Assembly: GCF_013410955.1 (NCBI RefSeq)
Contig: NZ_JACCCG010000001.1
Span: 541,605-605,604 of the forward strand
DNA length: 64,000 bases
Origin: Microbacterium sp. AK009
Lineage (GTDB): Bacteria > Actinomycetota > Actinomycetes > Actinomycetales > Microbacteriaceae
Reading direction: 5' to 3'
Below the pieces are notes generated by a model, which saw only the letters and a list, made by a program, of their open reading frames with translations, was not told the origin of the DNA and did not search any database. Each line of letters opens with the position of its first letter. The first letter of the stretch is position 1. Shown here one piece after another: positions 45,144 through 53,378 of this stretch. The position numbers and the translations under genes are program-made.

Positions 45144-46084
45144 CACGGCGCCGCGTCGTGGCTTCGGCCCTCTGTCTCGCTCTCGCCCTCACCGCGAGCG
45201 GGTGTGCCGGGGGGCCGGATCTCACGCCGGTCCTGCGGCAGAACTTCGCCGATCCCGATGTGCTCCAGGTGGATGGCGCGTACATCGCGTACTCGTCGGA
45301 TGGGAACAGGCGGAATGTGCCGGTCGCGACGTCCGACGACCTCCGTTCATGGGAGATGCAGGACGACGCGCTTCCCGACCTGCCGTCGTGGATCATTCCG
45401 GGCAAGACCTGGGCGCCGGAGGTCACCGAGATCTCTCCGGGCAGATTCGTCATGTACTTCACCGCGACGAACTTCCAGCCCACCTTCCAGTGCATCGGGG
45501 TCGCCGTCGCCGACGATCCTCTCGGGCCCTTCACGGTGCAGGGCGATGAGATGCTCGTCTGCCCGCCCGAGGAGGGCGGTGCGATCGACGCGACGACCGT
45601 CGAGGTCGACGGGGAGTGGCACCTGGTGTGGAAGAACGACGGGAACGCGGTCGGTGTCGACACCTGGATACAGACCGCCCCGCTCACGTCCGACGGCCTC
45701 GCCCTTGCCGGTGAACCGGTGAAGATGCTCAAGCAGGATCAGGCCTGGGAGGGCGACCTCATCGAGGCGCCGACCGTCGTCGCCCACGAGGAGGGCGGCT
45801 TCACGCTGCTCTACTCCGCCAACTCCTACGGGGGCGACGAGTACGCGATGGGGTACGCCGTCGCCGACGAGCTCGCCGGGCCCTGGGAGAAGGCGGACGG
45901 GCCCTGGGTCTCGACCGAGTCGCTCGACGAACAGGTCCGCGGCCCGGGCGGGCAGGACGTCGTCACGGGACCCGACGGAGAGTCGTGGCTGGTGTTCCAT
46001 GGCTGGGACGCGTCGTACACCTACCGGATGCTCCACGCCGCGCCGCTGACCTGGGAGGAGCGCGCGCCCCGTCTGGGCGGATGA
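45140..46084 (+). CDS. GH43 family glycoside hydrolase, surface lipoprotein
   Basis: Five-bladed propeller glycosidase of the arabinanase/xylosidase superfamily, anchored outside the cell by lipobox ASGC (Cys22). Catalytic triad visible: general base Asp in FADPDVLQ, pKa-modulating Asp in GAIDATTVE, acid Glu in LIEAPTVV. WAPEVTEISPGRFVMYFTA is characteristic. 314 residues. As the only extracellular enzyme of this operon, it probably trims arabinose- or galactofuranose-type side chains whose products the importer takes up and GH2 processes further. Substrate is inferred. Ends 10 bp from the convergent GH20 gene. Confidence 0.88.
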   Translation: MTRRRVVASALCLALALTASGCAGGPDLTPVLRQNFADPDVLQVDGAYIAYSSDGNRRNVPVATSDDLRSWEMQDDALPDLPSWIIPGKTWAPEVTEISPGRFVMYFTATNFQPTFQCIGVAVADDPLGPFTVQGDEMLVCPPEEGGAIDATTVEVDGEWHLVWKNDGNAVGVDTWIQTAPLTSDGLALAGEPVKMLKQDQAWEGDLIEAPTVVAHEEGGFTLLYSANSYGGDEYAMGYAVADELAGPWEKADGPWVSTESLDEQVRGPGGQDVVTGPDGESWLVFHGWDASYTYRMLHAAPLTWEERAPRLGG

Positions 46085-46094
46085 CCGGCGGGGG

Positions 46095-47624
46095 CTACTC
46101 CTGATCCCAGGAGATCTGGCCGTCGGGGTGGAACGCGATCCCCTGTCGCCGCCAGAGCGGGCCGAGCCCGCCGACGCGGCGACGGAACGACTCCCACGAG
46201 CGTTCCGGAGTGGAGCCGAGGGGCGCCGACCAGGCTGCCTCGGCGGCGGCCGCCAGACGCGGGAACATCATGGCGTCGAGCCCCGCGAGGTCGTCGATGG
46301 TCTCGGTCCACACGGCCGCTTCGACGCCGAGGATGTCGTCGTCGGCGATCTCGTCGATGACCGACGACGGCTCCCACTCGTACGCCCGCCGCACGCTCGT
46401 GGGCCCGTTCGCCCAGGTGAGGCCGCGAGGAGTGTCGTCGTCGTACTTCATGTCGAGATAGACCGCGTCGGCGGGGGACAGGATGACGCCGCTCGCGCGG
46501 CGGACGAAGGCGAGAGCGGCATCCGCGCCCTCGGTGTCGGGGGTCGTGAGGCCCCAGTACTGTCCGATAGTCTCGGGGGCGACTTTCGCGCGGCCGGCGT
46601 CGTGCCAGGCCACCGGAACCTTGCCGAGGTCGGCGACGAGCTGCGTGACGCGCGCGAGGAAGGCGTCGTACTCGTCCGGAGCGGTGCCGAACGCCTCGTC
46701 GCCGCCCACGTGCAGGTAGGGGCCCGGAGTGAGGTGCGCGAGCTCGCCGAGCACATCGGCGACGAAGTCGAACGTCGCCTCGTCGTCGAGGCGGAGCGAG
46801 GAGAACCCCACCCCGAGCCCGGTGTAGGGCGTCCCCGCCGCAGGGAGGGCCTCCCCGCGTGCGGCCGCTTCGGCCGTGAGTGCGGGGGTCACGACGGGGT
46901 CGGCTGCGAGATGCGGGTAGGCCAGGCCGACGGCGTGCGTATGCCCCGGCAGGTCGATCTCGGGGACGACGGTGATATGCCGGGTGGCGGCGTAGGCGAC
47001 GATCTCTCGATAGTCCTCGCGCGTGTAGAACCCACCCGGTGCGCCGCTGATCGCCGAACCCGAGGCGGCGTCGGTAAGGGCGGGGTGCGCGCGCAGCTGC
47101 AGACGCCACCCCTGGTCGTCGGTGAGGTGGAGGTGCAGGTGCGTGAGCTTCAGGCTCGCCGCCCGATCGATCACCGCGCAGACATCGCTCACCGCGAAGA
47201 AGTGGCGCGCGACGTCGAGCATGACCCCGCGGTAGGCGAAGCGGGGTGCATCGTCGATGCGGATGGCGGGGACGAGCCATCCCTCGGACGTGGGGGTGAC
47301 CAGCTGCGCCAGCGTGTGCAGGCCCGCGGCGAGGCCGGCGGAGTCGGAGGCCGAGATCTCCACGCCGGTGTCGGCGGCGGTGAGCCGGTAGCCGCCCGGC
47401 AGCGCGATGTCGGAGGTGCGCGCGAGGGTGATCGCGGAAGAGGAGGGGAGGGGGTTCGTCGGGAGATCGAGTGCATGCGCCGTTGCGGCGGAGAGGATGC
47501 GGCGGGCCTCCGCCGCAGCATCCGGATCCCCACGCAGCGGGGTCTGCGTGGACAGCTGGAACGGGGCGGTCTCGATGGTCGCCACGGAGCGGGGAAGGGG
47601 AACGAGGGCGGGGATCGCCGACAT
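46095..47624 (-). CDS. Beta-N-acetylhexosaminidase (GH20)
   Basis: Releases terminal GlcNAc/GalNAc. N-terminal GH20b domain (about residues 10-130) and TIM barrel with YRGVMLDVARHFF, HLHLTDDQGWRLQ, VVPEIDLPGHTHA and the catalytic Asp-Glu pair in HVGGDEAFG (substrate-assisted mechanism). 509 residues, no signal peptide, so it acts on imported chito-oligosaccharide. Start at ATG 47624 with AAAGGA 7 nt upstream; an upstream in-frame extension is unlikely. It fits the ROK/NagB operon 10 kb away functionally. A palindrome overlaps its ribosome site. Confidence 0.93.
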   Translation of the reverse strand: MSAIPALVPLPRSVATIETAPFQLSTQTPLRGDPDAAAEARRILSAATAHALDLPTNPLPSSSAITLARTSDIALPGGYRLTAADTGVEISASDSAGLAAGLHTLAQLVTPTSEGWLVPAIRIDDAPRFAYRGVMLDVARHFFAVSDVCAVIDRAASLKLTHLHLHLTDDQGWRLQLRAHPALTDAASGSAISGAPGGFYTREDYREIVAYAATRHITVVPEIDLPGHTHAVGLAYPHLAADPVVTPALTAEAAARGEALPAAGTPYTGLGVGFSSLRLDDEATFDFVADVLGELAHLTPGPYLHVGGDEAFGTAPDEYDAFLARVTQLVADLGKVPVAWHDAGRAKVAPETIGQYWGLTTPDTEGADAALAFVRRASGVILSPADAVYLDMKYDDDTPRGLTWANGPTSVRRAYEWEPSSVIDEIADDDILGVEAAVWTETIDDLAGLDAMMFPRLAAAAEAAWSAPLGSTPERSWESFRRRVGGLGPLWRRQGIAFHPDGQISWDQE

Positions 47625-47640
47625 GTAAGGATCCTTTACA
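47624..47640. promoter_or_regulatory. Palindrome over the GH20 ribosome binding site
   Basis: TGTAAGGATCCTTTACA with a perfect 10-bp AAGGATCCTT core directly abuts the start codon and contains the Shine-Dalgarno. A repressor here would block initiation; the regulator is unknown. Confidence 0.45.
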
Positions 47641-47689
47641 AATAGCGGTGCGACCAGCCTAGCGCTCGTCATCCACTATGCTCGGGGTG

Positions 47690-47777
47690 TCGCGACTGGC
47701 GTTGAGGTGGGACACCACCGGGGAGCGACCGGGAGTCATCCGTCCGACCGCAGAGCATCCGACCGCACGCCTGGGCC
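47690..47777 (+). ncRNA. ZTP (pfl) riboswitch
   Basis: Upstream of glyA-folD. Recognisable aptamer parts: CGACTGGCG (47693-47701), hairpin GGTGG-GACA-CCACC (47706-47719), CCGGGGAGCG (47718-47727), a variable linker, and the second conserved block CCGCACGCCTGGGC (47763-47776). This matches the pfl motif that binds ZTP/ZMP and controls folate one-carbon genes in many actinobacteria. A TATGCT -10 (47677-47682) gives a start just before the aptamer. ZTP accumulates when 10-formyl-THF limits PurH, so binding should switch glyA and folD on. Confidence 0.85.
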
Positions 47778-47811
47778 GATGTCCGATCCGCCGCTGTGGA
47801 AGGAGACCGTC

Positions 47812-49086
47812 GTGTCCGATCCGTTCTTCAACGCCCCTCTCGCCGAGGTCGACCCCGAGATCGCCGACGTCCTCGAACGCGAGCTCGAGCGCCAGCGCGG
47901 ATTCCTCGAGATGATCGCGTCCGAGAACTTCGTTCCGGTCTCGGTGCTGCAGTCCCAGGGCTCGGTCCTCACCAACAAGTACGCCGAGGGATACCCCGGC
48001 CGCCGGTACTACGGCGGCTGCGAGGTCGTCGATGTCGCGGAAGAGCTCGCGATCGAGCGTGCCAAGGCGCTGTTCGGTGCCGGATTCGCCAACGTCCAGC
48101 CGCACTCCGGCGCGACCGCGAACGCGGCGGTGCTCCACGCCATCGCCCGCCCCGGTGACACGCTCCTCGGTCTCGCGCTCGACCAGGGGGGGCACCTCAC
48201 GCACGGGATGAAGATCAACTTCTCCGGTCGGCTGTTCGACATCGTCGCCTACGGCGTCGACCCCGAGACCTCTCTCATCGACATGGACGAGGTGCGGCGC
48301 CTCGCCGTCGAGCACAAGCCGAAGGTCATCATCGCCGGCTGGTCGGCCTACCCTCGTCAGCTGGATTTCGCCCGGTTCCGAGAGATCGCCGACGAGGTCG
48401 GCGCCTACCTGTGGGTCGACATGGCGCACTTCGCCGGTCTCGTGGCCGCGGGCGTTCATCCTTCGCCCTTCCCGCACGCGCACGTGGTGTCATCCACCGT
48501 TCACAAGACCATCGGCGGACCGCGCTCGGGCATCATCCTCACCGACGACCCCGACCTCGCGAAGAAGATCAACACCGCCGTCTTCCCCGGTCAGCAGGGC
48601 GGGCCGCTCATGCACGTCATCGCCGCCAAGGCGACCGCGTTCAAGCTGGCGGCGACGCCCGAGTTCCGCGAGCGTCAGGAGCGGGCGGTGCGCGGAGCGA
48701 AGATCCTCGCCGAGCGCCTCATGCAGCCCGATGTCGCCGCCGCCGGCGTCTCGGTGCGCTCGGGCGGCACCGACGTGCACCTCGTGCTCGTCGATCTGCG
48801 CGAGGCGGAGATCGACGGCAAGCAGGCCGAAGACCTCCTCCACGACATCCGAATCACCGTCAACCGCAATGCCGTGCCGAACGACCCGCGTCCCCCGATG
48901 GTGACCTCGGGTCTGCGGATCGGCACCCCCGCGCTCGCGACCCGCGGGTTCGGCGACGCCGAATTCACCGAGGTGGCCGACATCATCGCCCTCGCGCTGC
49001 AGCCGGGCGCGGATGTCGAGGCGCTCCGCGGGCGCGTCGCGGCGCTGGCTGACGCGTTCCCGCTGTACCCCGGCCTGACCCAGTAA
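47812..49086 (+). CDS. glyA: Serine hydroxymethyltransferase
   Basis: PLP enzyme making glycine and 5,10-methylene-THF from serine. Motifs: [50 protein letters not shown] and the PLP-lysine region [19 protein letters not shown] 47812 is chosen because AAGGAGA lies 6 nt upstream and the protein then has the usual 424 residues; the ATG at 47779 lies immediately after the riboswitch aptamer and lacks a ribosome site. Controlled by the ZTP riboswitch upstream; folD follows after a 162-nt spacer with a long hairpin. Confidence 0.96.
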   Translation: MSDPFFNAPLAEVDPEIADVLERELERQRGFLEMIASENFVPVSVLQSQGSVLTNKYAEGYPGRRYYGGCEVVDVAEELAIERAKALFGAGFANVQPHSGATANAAVLHAIARPGDTLLGLALDQGGHLTHGMKINFSGRLFDIVAYGVDPETSLIDMDEVRRLAVEHKPKVIIAGWSAYPRQLDFARFREIADEVGAYLWVDMAHFAGLVAAGVHPSPFPHAHVVSSTVHKTIGGPRSGIILTDDPDLAKKINTAVFPGQQGGPLMHVIAAKATAFKLAATPEFRERQERAVRGAKILAERLMQPDVAAAGVSVRSGGTDVHLVLVDLREAEIDGKQAEDLLHDIRITVNRNAVPNDPRPPMVTSGLRIGTPALATRGFGDAEFTEVADIIALALQPGADVEALRGRVAALADAFPLYPGLTQ

Positions 49087-49153
49087 CCCCGCACCGCCCG
49101 GTCGCAGAATCCCACTCACCGGGCACGCGCCCCCTGCCACCCCGCGCCTCCCC

Positions 49154-49222
49154 GCGAGAATGCATCTGGACGCCGAGGATGCGGGGTCACCCCACACCCT
49201 CGGCGCGCAGATGCACTCTCGC
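49154..49222. repeat. Long hairpin / 65-bp four-motif palindrome between glyA and folD
   Basis: 33-nt arms (49154-49186 and 49190-49222) with a 3-nt loop and only five differences, three of them transitions that keep G-U pairing in RNA. Within each arm an 8-mer recurs 19 nt apart: GAGAATGC (49156), GAGGATGC (49175), then ACACCCTC (49194) and GCACTCTC (49213). Both inverted pairs share centre 49188. Geometry equals that of the TCACAGAATC elements at 10.35 and 24.26 kb. It ends 27 nt before the folD start. Confidence 0.8.
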
Positions 49223-49248
49223 CGCAGGGACGCAGAAGGAGAGACGAC

Positions 49249-50133
49249 ATGACGGCTCAGAAGCTCGACGGCAAGGCCGCCGCCGCGGCGATCCGCGCGG
49301 AGTTGACCGGAAGGGTCGCGGCGCTCAAGGAGCGCGGCGTCACCCCGGGTATCGCGACGGTGCTGGTCGGCGCCGACCCCGCCTCACAGCTCTACGTGGG
49401 CATGAAGCACAAGCAATCGGTGGGCATCGGGATGAACTCGATCCAGCGCGAACTGCCGGCGGATGCCACGCAGGAGGACGTCGAGGCCCTCATCGACGAG
49501 CTGAACGCCGATCCCGAATGCCACGGCTACATCGTTCAGCTGCCGTTGCCCACGCACATCGACACCGACCGTATCCTCGAGCGGATCGATCCGGCGAAGG
49601 ACGCCGACGGCCTCCACCCGACGAATCTCGGCCGCCTGGTGCTGAACGTCAACGCGCCGATCACGACGCCCCTGCCCTGCACGCCGCGCGGCGTCATCGA
49701 GCTGCTGCTGCGCAACGGCTACGACCTGAAGGGCAAGCACGTCGTGGTCGTCGGCCGCGGCGTGACGATCGGGCGGTCGATCGGGCTCCTCCTCACCCGC
49801 CGCGAGATCAACGCCACGGTGACTCTCACCCACACCGGAACCCCCGACATCCCGTCCTTCCTCCGCCAGGCCGACGTCATCGTCGCCGCCGCAGGGGTGA
49901 AGCACCTGGTCCGTGCCGAGGACGTCAAGCCCGGTGCCGCCGTCCTCGACGTCGGCGTGACCCGCGAGGACGACCCCGAGAGCGGCGCGCAGCGCGTCTA
50001 CGGTGACGTGCACCCGGATGTCGCCGAAGTCGCCGGCTGGCTTTCGCCGAACCCCGGCGGGGTCGGGCCGATGACCGTCGCGCTCCTCATGACCAACGTC
50101 GTGGAGGCGGCGGAGCGCTCGCTGGAGGCCTGA
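49249..50133 (+). CDS. folD: Methylene-THF dehydrogenase / methenyl-THF cyclohydrolase
   Basis: Bifunctional folate enzyme converting 5,10-methylene-THF to 10-formyl-THF, the donor for purN and purH. Motifs: [18 protein letters not shown] with the catalytic Lys, [38 protein letters not shown] (NADP site) and [13 protein letters not shown]. 294 residues. GAAGGAGA precedes ATG 49249. Same orientation as glyA and likely read from the riboswitch promoter, subject to the hairpin in between. Confidence 0.96.
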   Translation: MTAQKLDGKAAAAAIRAELTGRVAALKERGVTPGIATVLVGADPASQLYVGMKHKQSVGIGMNSIQRELPADATQEDVEALIDELNADPECHGYIVQLPLPTHIDTDRILERIDPAKDADGLHPTNLGRLVLNVNAPITTPLPCTPRGVIELLLRNGYDLKGKHVVVVGRGVTIGRSIGLLLTRREINATVTLTHTGTPDIPSFLRQADVIVAAAGVKHLVRAEDVKPGAAVLDVGVTREDDPESGAQRVYGDVHPDVAEVAGWLSPNPGGVGPMTVALLMTNVVEAAERSLEA

Positions 50134-50145
50134 GCCGCGAGATCC

Positions 50146-50218
50146 GTCCCGCCGCACTGTCCCTCCGCAGCGTCCCGACCCCACTGTCCCCTCCGCACCG
50201 TCCCCACCCCACCGTCAC
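50146..50218. repeat. 13-14-bp periodic GTCCC repeat, six copies
   Basis: GTCCC starts at 50146, 50159, 50172, 50186 and 50200, with GTCAC at 50214: steps of 13, 13, 14, 14 and 14. The surrounding bases are C-rich and partly conserved (CCGCACTGTCCCT-like). Occupies the spacer after folD; no open frame spans it convincingly. Confidence 0.6.
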
Positions 50219-50253
50219 CACACCGCGCCGAGCCCGCCCCCCGCGCGCCGGAT

Positions 50254-50259
50254 TAGCGT
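50254..50259 (+). promoter_or_regulatory. -10 hexamer of a leaderless promoter (gene at 50266)
   Basis: TAGCGT ends 6 nt before ATG 50266; no ribosome site is present. Confidence 0.5.
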
Positions 50260-50265
50260 AGGACC

Positions 50266-50568
50266 ATGGACGACACCGCGCGGCGCGCGATCGACCGGGC
50301 GCTCATGCCCCTCGTCGTGTCGACGGGGGCGTGGGGTGTCGTCGACGCGCACTGGCTTCCCGGTCCGGACGGCACGCCGGTGGTGTGGCTGCGCACGCGC
50401 ACCGAGATCGAGCGGGTCGCCCTCGAAGCACAGCCCTGGGTGGAGGCGCAGGTGCGGGTCATCCTCACGAGGCTGAGCGTGGACTACCCGATCGTCGCCC
50501 GCACCCGCTTCGAGGTCACCTCCCTCGAGCGGCAGGGCACGCTCTTCGGCGACGGGCTCCCGGCGTGA
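50266..50568 (+). CDS. Hypothetical 100-residue protein
   Basis: No family recognised. A soluble 100-residue protein with a plausible alpha/beta pattern (RALMPLVVSTGAWGVVDAHWLPG, VVWLRTRTEIERVALEAQPWVEAQVRVILTRL) and no Cys or membrane segment. It reads like a small conserved actinobacterial protein with normal codon use. ATG 50266 is leaderless by its -10 position. The stop overlaps the GTG start of a 43-codon zinc-ribbon gene, so the two are translated together. Confidence 0.7.
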   Translation: MDDTARRAIDRALMPLVVSTGAWGVVDAHWLPGPDGTPVVWLRTRTEIERVALEAQPWVEAQVRVILTRLSVDYPIVARTRFEVTSLERQGTLFGDGLPA

Positions 50569-50696
50569 CACCCGACCCGCGCCGGTGCCCGACCTGCGGC
50601 GACCCGCTGCGGTACGAAATCCTCGATGACGAGCGCTTTCTCGTGGCGTGGTCGTGTCTGCTGTGCGGGATCATCCGCACGACCGAACCCGCGTGA
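50565..50696 (+). CDS. 43-residue zinc-ribbon mini-protein
   Basis: GTG start at 50565 overlaps the previous stop by 4 nt (GTGA). The product has CPTCGDPLRYEI, 19 intervening residues, then CLLCG: two CxxC knuckles that should bind one zinc. No further domain. The coupling to the upstream 100-residue gene suggests a shared role, but I cannot name it; nucleic-acid or protein binding is typical of such ribbons. Confidence 0.65.
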   Translation: MTPDPRRCPTCGDPLRYEILDDERFLVAWSCLLCGIIRTTEPA

Positions 50697-50711
50697 GGCG
50701 CGGCCGGCGGG

Positions 50712-51446
50712 TCAGGTGGTGAACCGCGAGAGGAACCGGCGCGTCCGCTCTTCGCGCGGCGACACGAGCACCTCGCTCGGCGGCCCCTCCTCGACCACGC
50801 GTCCCTCGTCGAGGAACAGCACGCGGTGCGCGACGTCGCGCGCGAACGCCATCTCGTGCGTGGCCATGAGGATCGTCGCCCCCTCCTCGGCGAGCGACGT
50901 GACCAGCTCGAGCACCTCGCCGACGAGCTCGGGGTCGAGGGCGGAGGTGATCTCGTCGAGGAAGAGCACTTCGGGGTCGGTCACGACCGCGCGCACGATC
51001 GCGGTGCGCTGCTGCTGGCCTCCCGAGAGGCGGTCCGGATGCTCGCGCGCCTTGTCGGCGAGCCCGATGCGCTCGAGGAGCGCCATCGCCTTCGCTTCGG
51101 CGTCGCGTCGCGGCATCCGATGCACTTTCCGCGCCGCGAGCGTGACGTTGTCGATGACCGACAGGTGCGGGAAGAGGTTGTAGTTCTGGAAGACGGCACC
51201 GAATCGCGCTCGCACCCGATTGCCGTCGACGCGCGGGTCGGAGATGTCGTCGCCGCCGAGGAGGATGAGACCATCGTCGATCGTCTCGAGGAGGTTCAGA
51301 CATCGCAGCAGCGTCGATTTGCCCGAGCCGCTCGCCCCGATCACCGCCACCACCTCGTGGGCGGACAGGTCGAGCGAGACGCCGCGGAGCACCGCGCGGT
51401 CGCCGAACGACTTCCAGATGTCCTCGGCGTGCAGGAGCGCGGTCAC
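50712..51446 (-). CDS. Polar amino acid ABC transporter ATP-binding protein
   Basis: GlnQ/HisP-type ATPase, 244 residues: Walker A GASGSGKST, Q-loop FQNYNLFPHLS, signature LSGGQQQRTAIVRA, Walker B VLFLDEITSALD and H-loop ATHEMAFARD. GTG 51446 overlaps the permease stop (GTGA). Last gene of a binding protein-permease-ATPase operon read right to left. Unlike the three sugar importers in this window, this one brings its own ATPase. Confidence 0.93.
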   Translation of the reverse strand: MTALLHAEDIWKSFGDRAVLRGVSLDLSAHEVVAVIGASGSGKSTLLRCLNLLETIDDGLILLGGDDISDPRVDGNRVRARFGAVFQNYNLFPHLSVIDNVTLAARKVHRMPRRDAEAKAMALLERIGLADKAREHPDRLSGGQQQRTAIVRAVVTDPEVLFLDEITSALDPELVGEVLELVTSLAEEGATILMATHEMAFARDVAHRVLFLDEGRVVEEGPPSEVLVSPREERTRRFLSRFTT

Positions 51447-52294
51447 AGGATCGATCCCATCTGCTCGCGCCGGTGCAGACGCGCGGTCCACCAGTCGGCC
51501 AGTCGGATGGTGGGGATCGCGAGCAGCACGAACAGCACCGCCGCGACGATGTACGGGGTGAAGTTGTACGCCAGCGAGGTTTCGATCTGCGCGGCGCGGA
51601 CCGCGTCGACGGCGCCGATCACCGACACGAGTCCGACGTCCTTCTGCATCGCGACGAAGTCGTTCATCAGCGGGGGTGTCATCTTGCGAAGCGCCTGCGG
51701 CATCACGACGAGACGGAGCGACTGGGCGTAGCCGAGACCCATCGCCCGCGCGGCCAGCCGCTGCGAGGGGTGGACGGCCTCGATTCCCGCTCGGATCACC
51801 TCGCTGACGTACGCCGAGTAGGTGATCGTGATGGCCGCCGTGCCGAGGACGACCGGCGGGATGCGTTCGTTCACGAGCCCCGGGATGCCGAAGCCGACGA
51901 GGTAGAGCACGATGATCAGCGGGATGCCGCGGAAGACGTCGGTGTAGCCGGCCGCGAGCGCCCGGAGGGGGAAGAACACCGCGCCCCGCAGGGTGCGAAG
52001 GAGCGCGAGGACGGTCGCTCCGATCGCGACGGTGATCACCGAGAGCCCCAGCACCTGCAGGTTCAGCAGGAATCCCTCCCACACGCGCGGGAGGGAGGCG
52101 AGAGCCGTCTCGGGGTCGAAGAACGATCGCCGGACCGACTCCCACCCGGGGGTGTTCACCACGGTGAGCCACACCACCACCGCGAAGACGACGGTGGAGA
52201 TGACGGCGATCAGCACCGACCGGATCGACTGGCGCGCGCGGTATGCGCGACGCTCCCGCTCGAGCGCGCTCGGCTGATGGATGTCGACGCTCAC
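51443..52294 (-). CDS. Polar amino acid ABC transporter permease
   Basis: HisM/GlnP-type permease, 283 residues. Basic N-terminus, first helix VLIAVISTVVFAVVVWLTVV, then the amino-acid permease signature YTDVFRGIPLIIVLYLVGFGIPG and EAA-like loop AARAMGLGYAQSLRLVVMPQALRKMTPPL. GTG 52294 sits 7 nt after a TAGCGT hexamer, so a leaderless internal promoter may add to read-through from the binding-protein gene 35 nt upstream. A single permease is present, so it probably works as a homodimer. Confidence 0.9.
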   Translation of the reverse strand: MSVDIHQPSALERERRAYRARQSIRSVLIAVISTVVFAVVVWLTVVNTPGWESVRRSFFDPETALASLPRVWEGFLLNLQVLGLSVITVAIGATVLALLRTLRGAVFFPLRALAAGYTDVFRGIPLIIVLYLVGFGIPGLVNERIPPVVLGTAAITITYSAYVSEVIRAGIEAVHPSQRLAARAMGLGYAQSLRLVVMPQALRKMTPPLMNDFVAMQKDVGLVSVIGAVDAVRAAQIETSLAYNFTPYIVAAVLFVLLAIPTIRLADWWTARLHRREQMGSIL

Positions 52295-52301
52295 CCTTTC
52301 G

Positions 52302-52307
52302 ACGCTA
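52302..52307 (-). promoter_or_regulatory. -10 hexamer of a possible leaderless permease promoter
   Basis: TAGCGT on the minus strand ends 7 nt before GTG 52294, inside the binding protein-permease operon. Confidence 0.35.
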
Positions 52308-52329
52308 GCCGACCGCCCAGGGCCGGGCC

Positions 52330-53202
52330 TCACTCCAGCAGCGTGACGCCGGCACCTTCGCCCAGCCACTCCTGGGTGATGGCCTCGAGCGTGCCGTTCT
52401 CGCGCAGTGCGTCGACGGCGGCGGTGACCCGTTCGGTCAGCGGCGAGTCCTTCGCCAGCACGAGACCCCACTCGTCGGGAATGCCGGCGGTGGGGAGCTC
52501 GCCCACGATGAACGAGTCGTCGATGTACACGCCGGTGGCGTAGTACGCCGTCGGCAGGTCGAGCACGAGACCGTCGATCTGGCCGGCCTCGAGCGCGGCC
52601 TTGGCGTCTTCGTTGGTGTTGTACAGCTGCGCGGGGGTGTCGGGCTGGACGACCTCTTCGATCGTCTGCGCGCTCGTCGACCCGACCATGGCGCCGAGCA
52701 GCAGACCCTTGGTGTCGGCGAGCGAGGAGACCCCTTCGGCGGCTGCGTTCCCCTCGATGGCGACGATCGCCTGACTTGCGGCGTAGTACGGCGAGGAGAA
52801 ATCGACGTTCTGGGCTCGCTCCGGCGTGATCGAGTACTGCTGGATGTTGACGTCGAAGTCCTTCGGCCCCGGCGCGATGGCTGCTTCGAAGGTGGTCCGC
52901 ACCCACTCGACATCCTCGGGGGCGAAGCCGAGCTCTTCGGCGACGGCGTACGCGATCGCCGCCTCGAAGCCCTCGCCCGAGGCGGGGTCGTCGTCGATCA
53001 CGTACGGGAAGTACGCCGGCTCGCCCGTGGCGAAGGTGAGCTTGCCGGGCGTGATGTATCCCTCGTCGGCGGGAGCCGAGGATGCGTCGGAGCCGGCGTC
53101 GGCGTCGGAATCGCCGGAGCCGGTGGCGCATCCGGTGAGGGCGAGCGCGGCGACGGCGACGCCGGCCAGGGCCAGGCGCAGGCGGGAACGGGTGCGGGAC
53201 AT
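52330..53202 (-). CDS. Polar amino acid ABC transporter substrate-binding lipoprotein
   Basis: Bacterial extracellular solute-binding family 3 protein. Lipobox LTGC (Cys25), Asp/Ser-rich linker, then LTFATGEPAYFPYVIDD, VNIQQYSITPERAQNVDFSSPYY and the hinge GAMVGSTSAQTIEEVV. 290 residues, normal for the family. GGAGGCAGCC precedes ATG 53202. Ligand unknown among polar amino acids or opines. First gene of the importer operon. Confidence 0.93.
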   Translation of the reverse strand: MSRTRSRLRLALAGVAVAALALTGCATGSGDSDADAGSDASSAPADEGYITPGKLTFATGEPAYFPYVIDDDPASGEGFEAAIAYAVAEELGFAPEDVEWVRTTFEAAIAPGPKDFDVNIQQYSITPERAQNVDFSSPYYAASQAIVAIEGNAAAEGVSSLADTKGLLLGAMVGSTSAQTIEEVVQPDTPAQLYNTNEDAKAALEAGQIDGLVLDLPTAYYATGVYIDDSFIVGELPTAGIPDEWGLVLAKDSPLTERVTAAVDALRENGTLEAITQEWLGEGAGVTLLE

Positions 53203-53378
53203 GGCTGCCTCCAGGTGCGGGATGACGCGCCGCGTGCTGCCGCGGACGTGCGCCTCTCCATCATCCTGCGAGACAGCGGATGCTGCGCCCTCCCGCGTCG
53301 CTTTGTTACACGCTCTTCATGCGCGGCCTTGGGCGGCGCGAGGATACGCGCGCGGAGGTTGGCGGGTCGCGCGGAACC

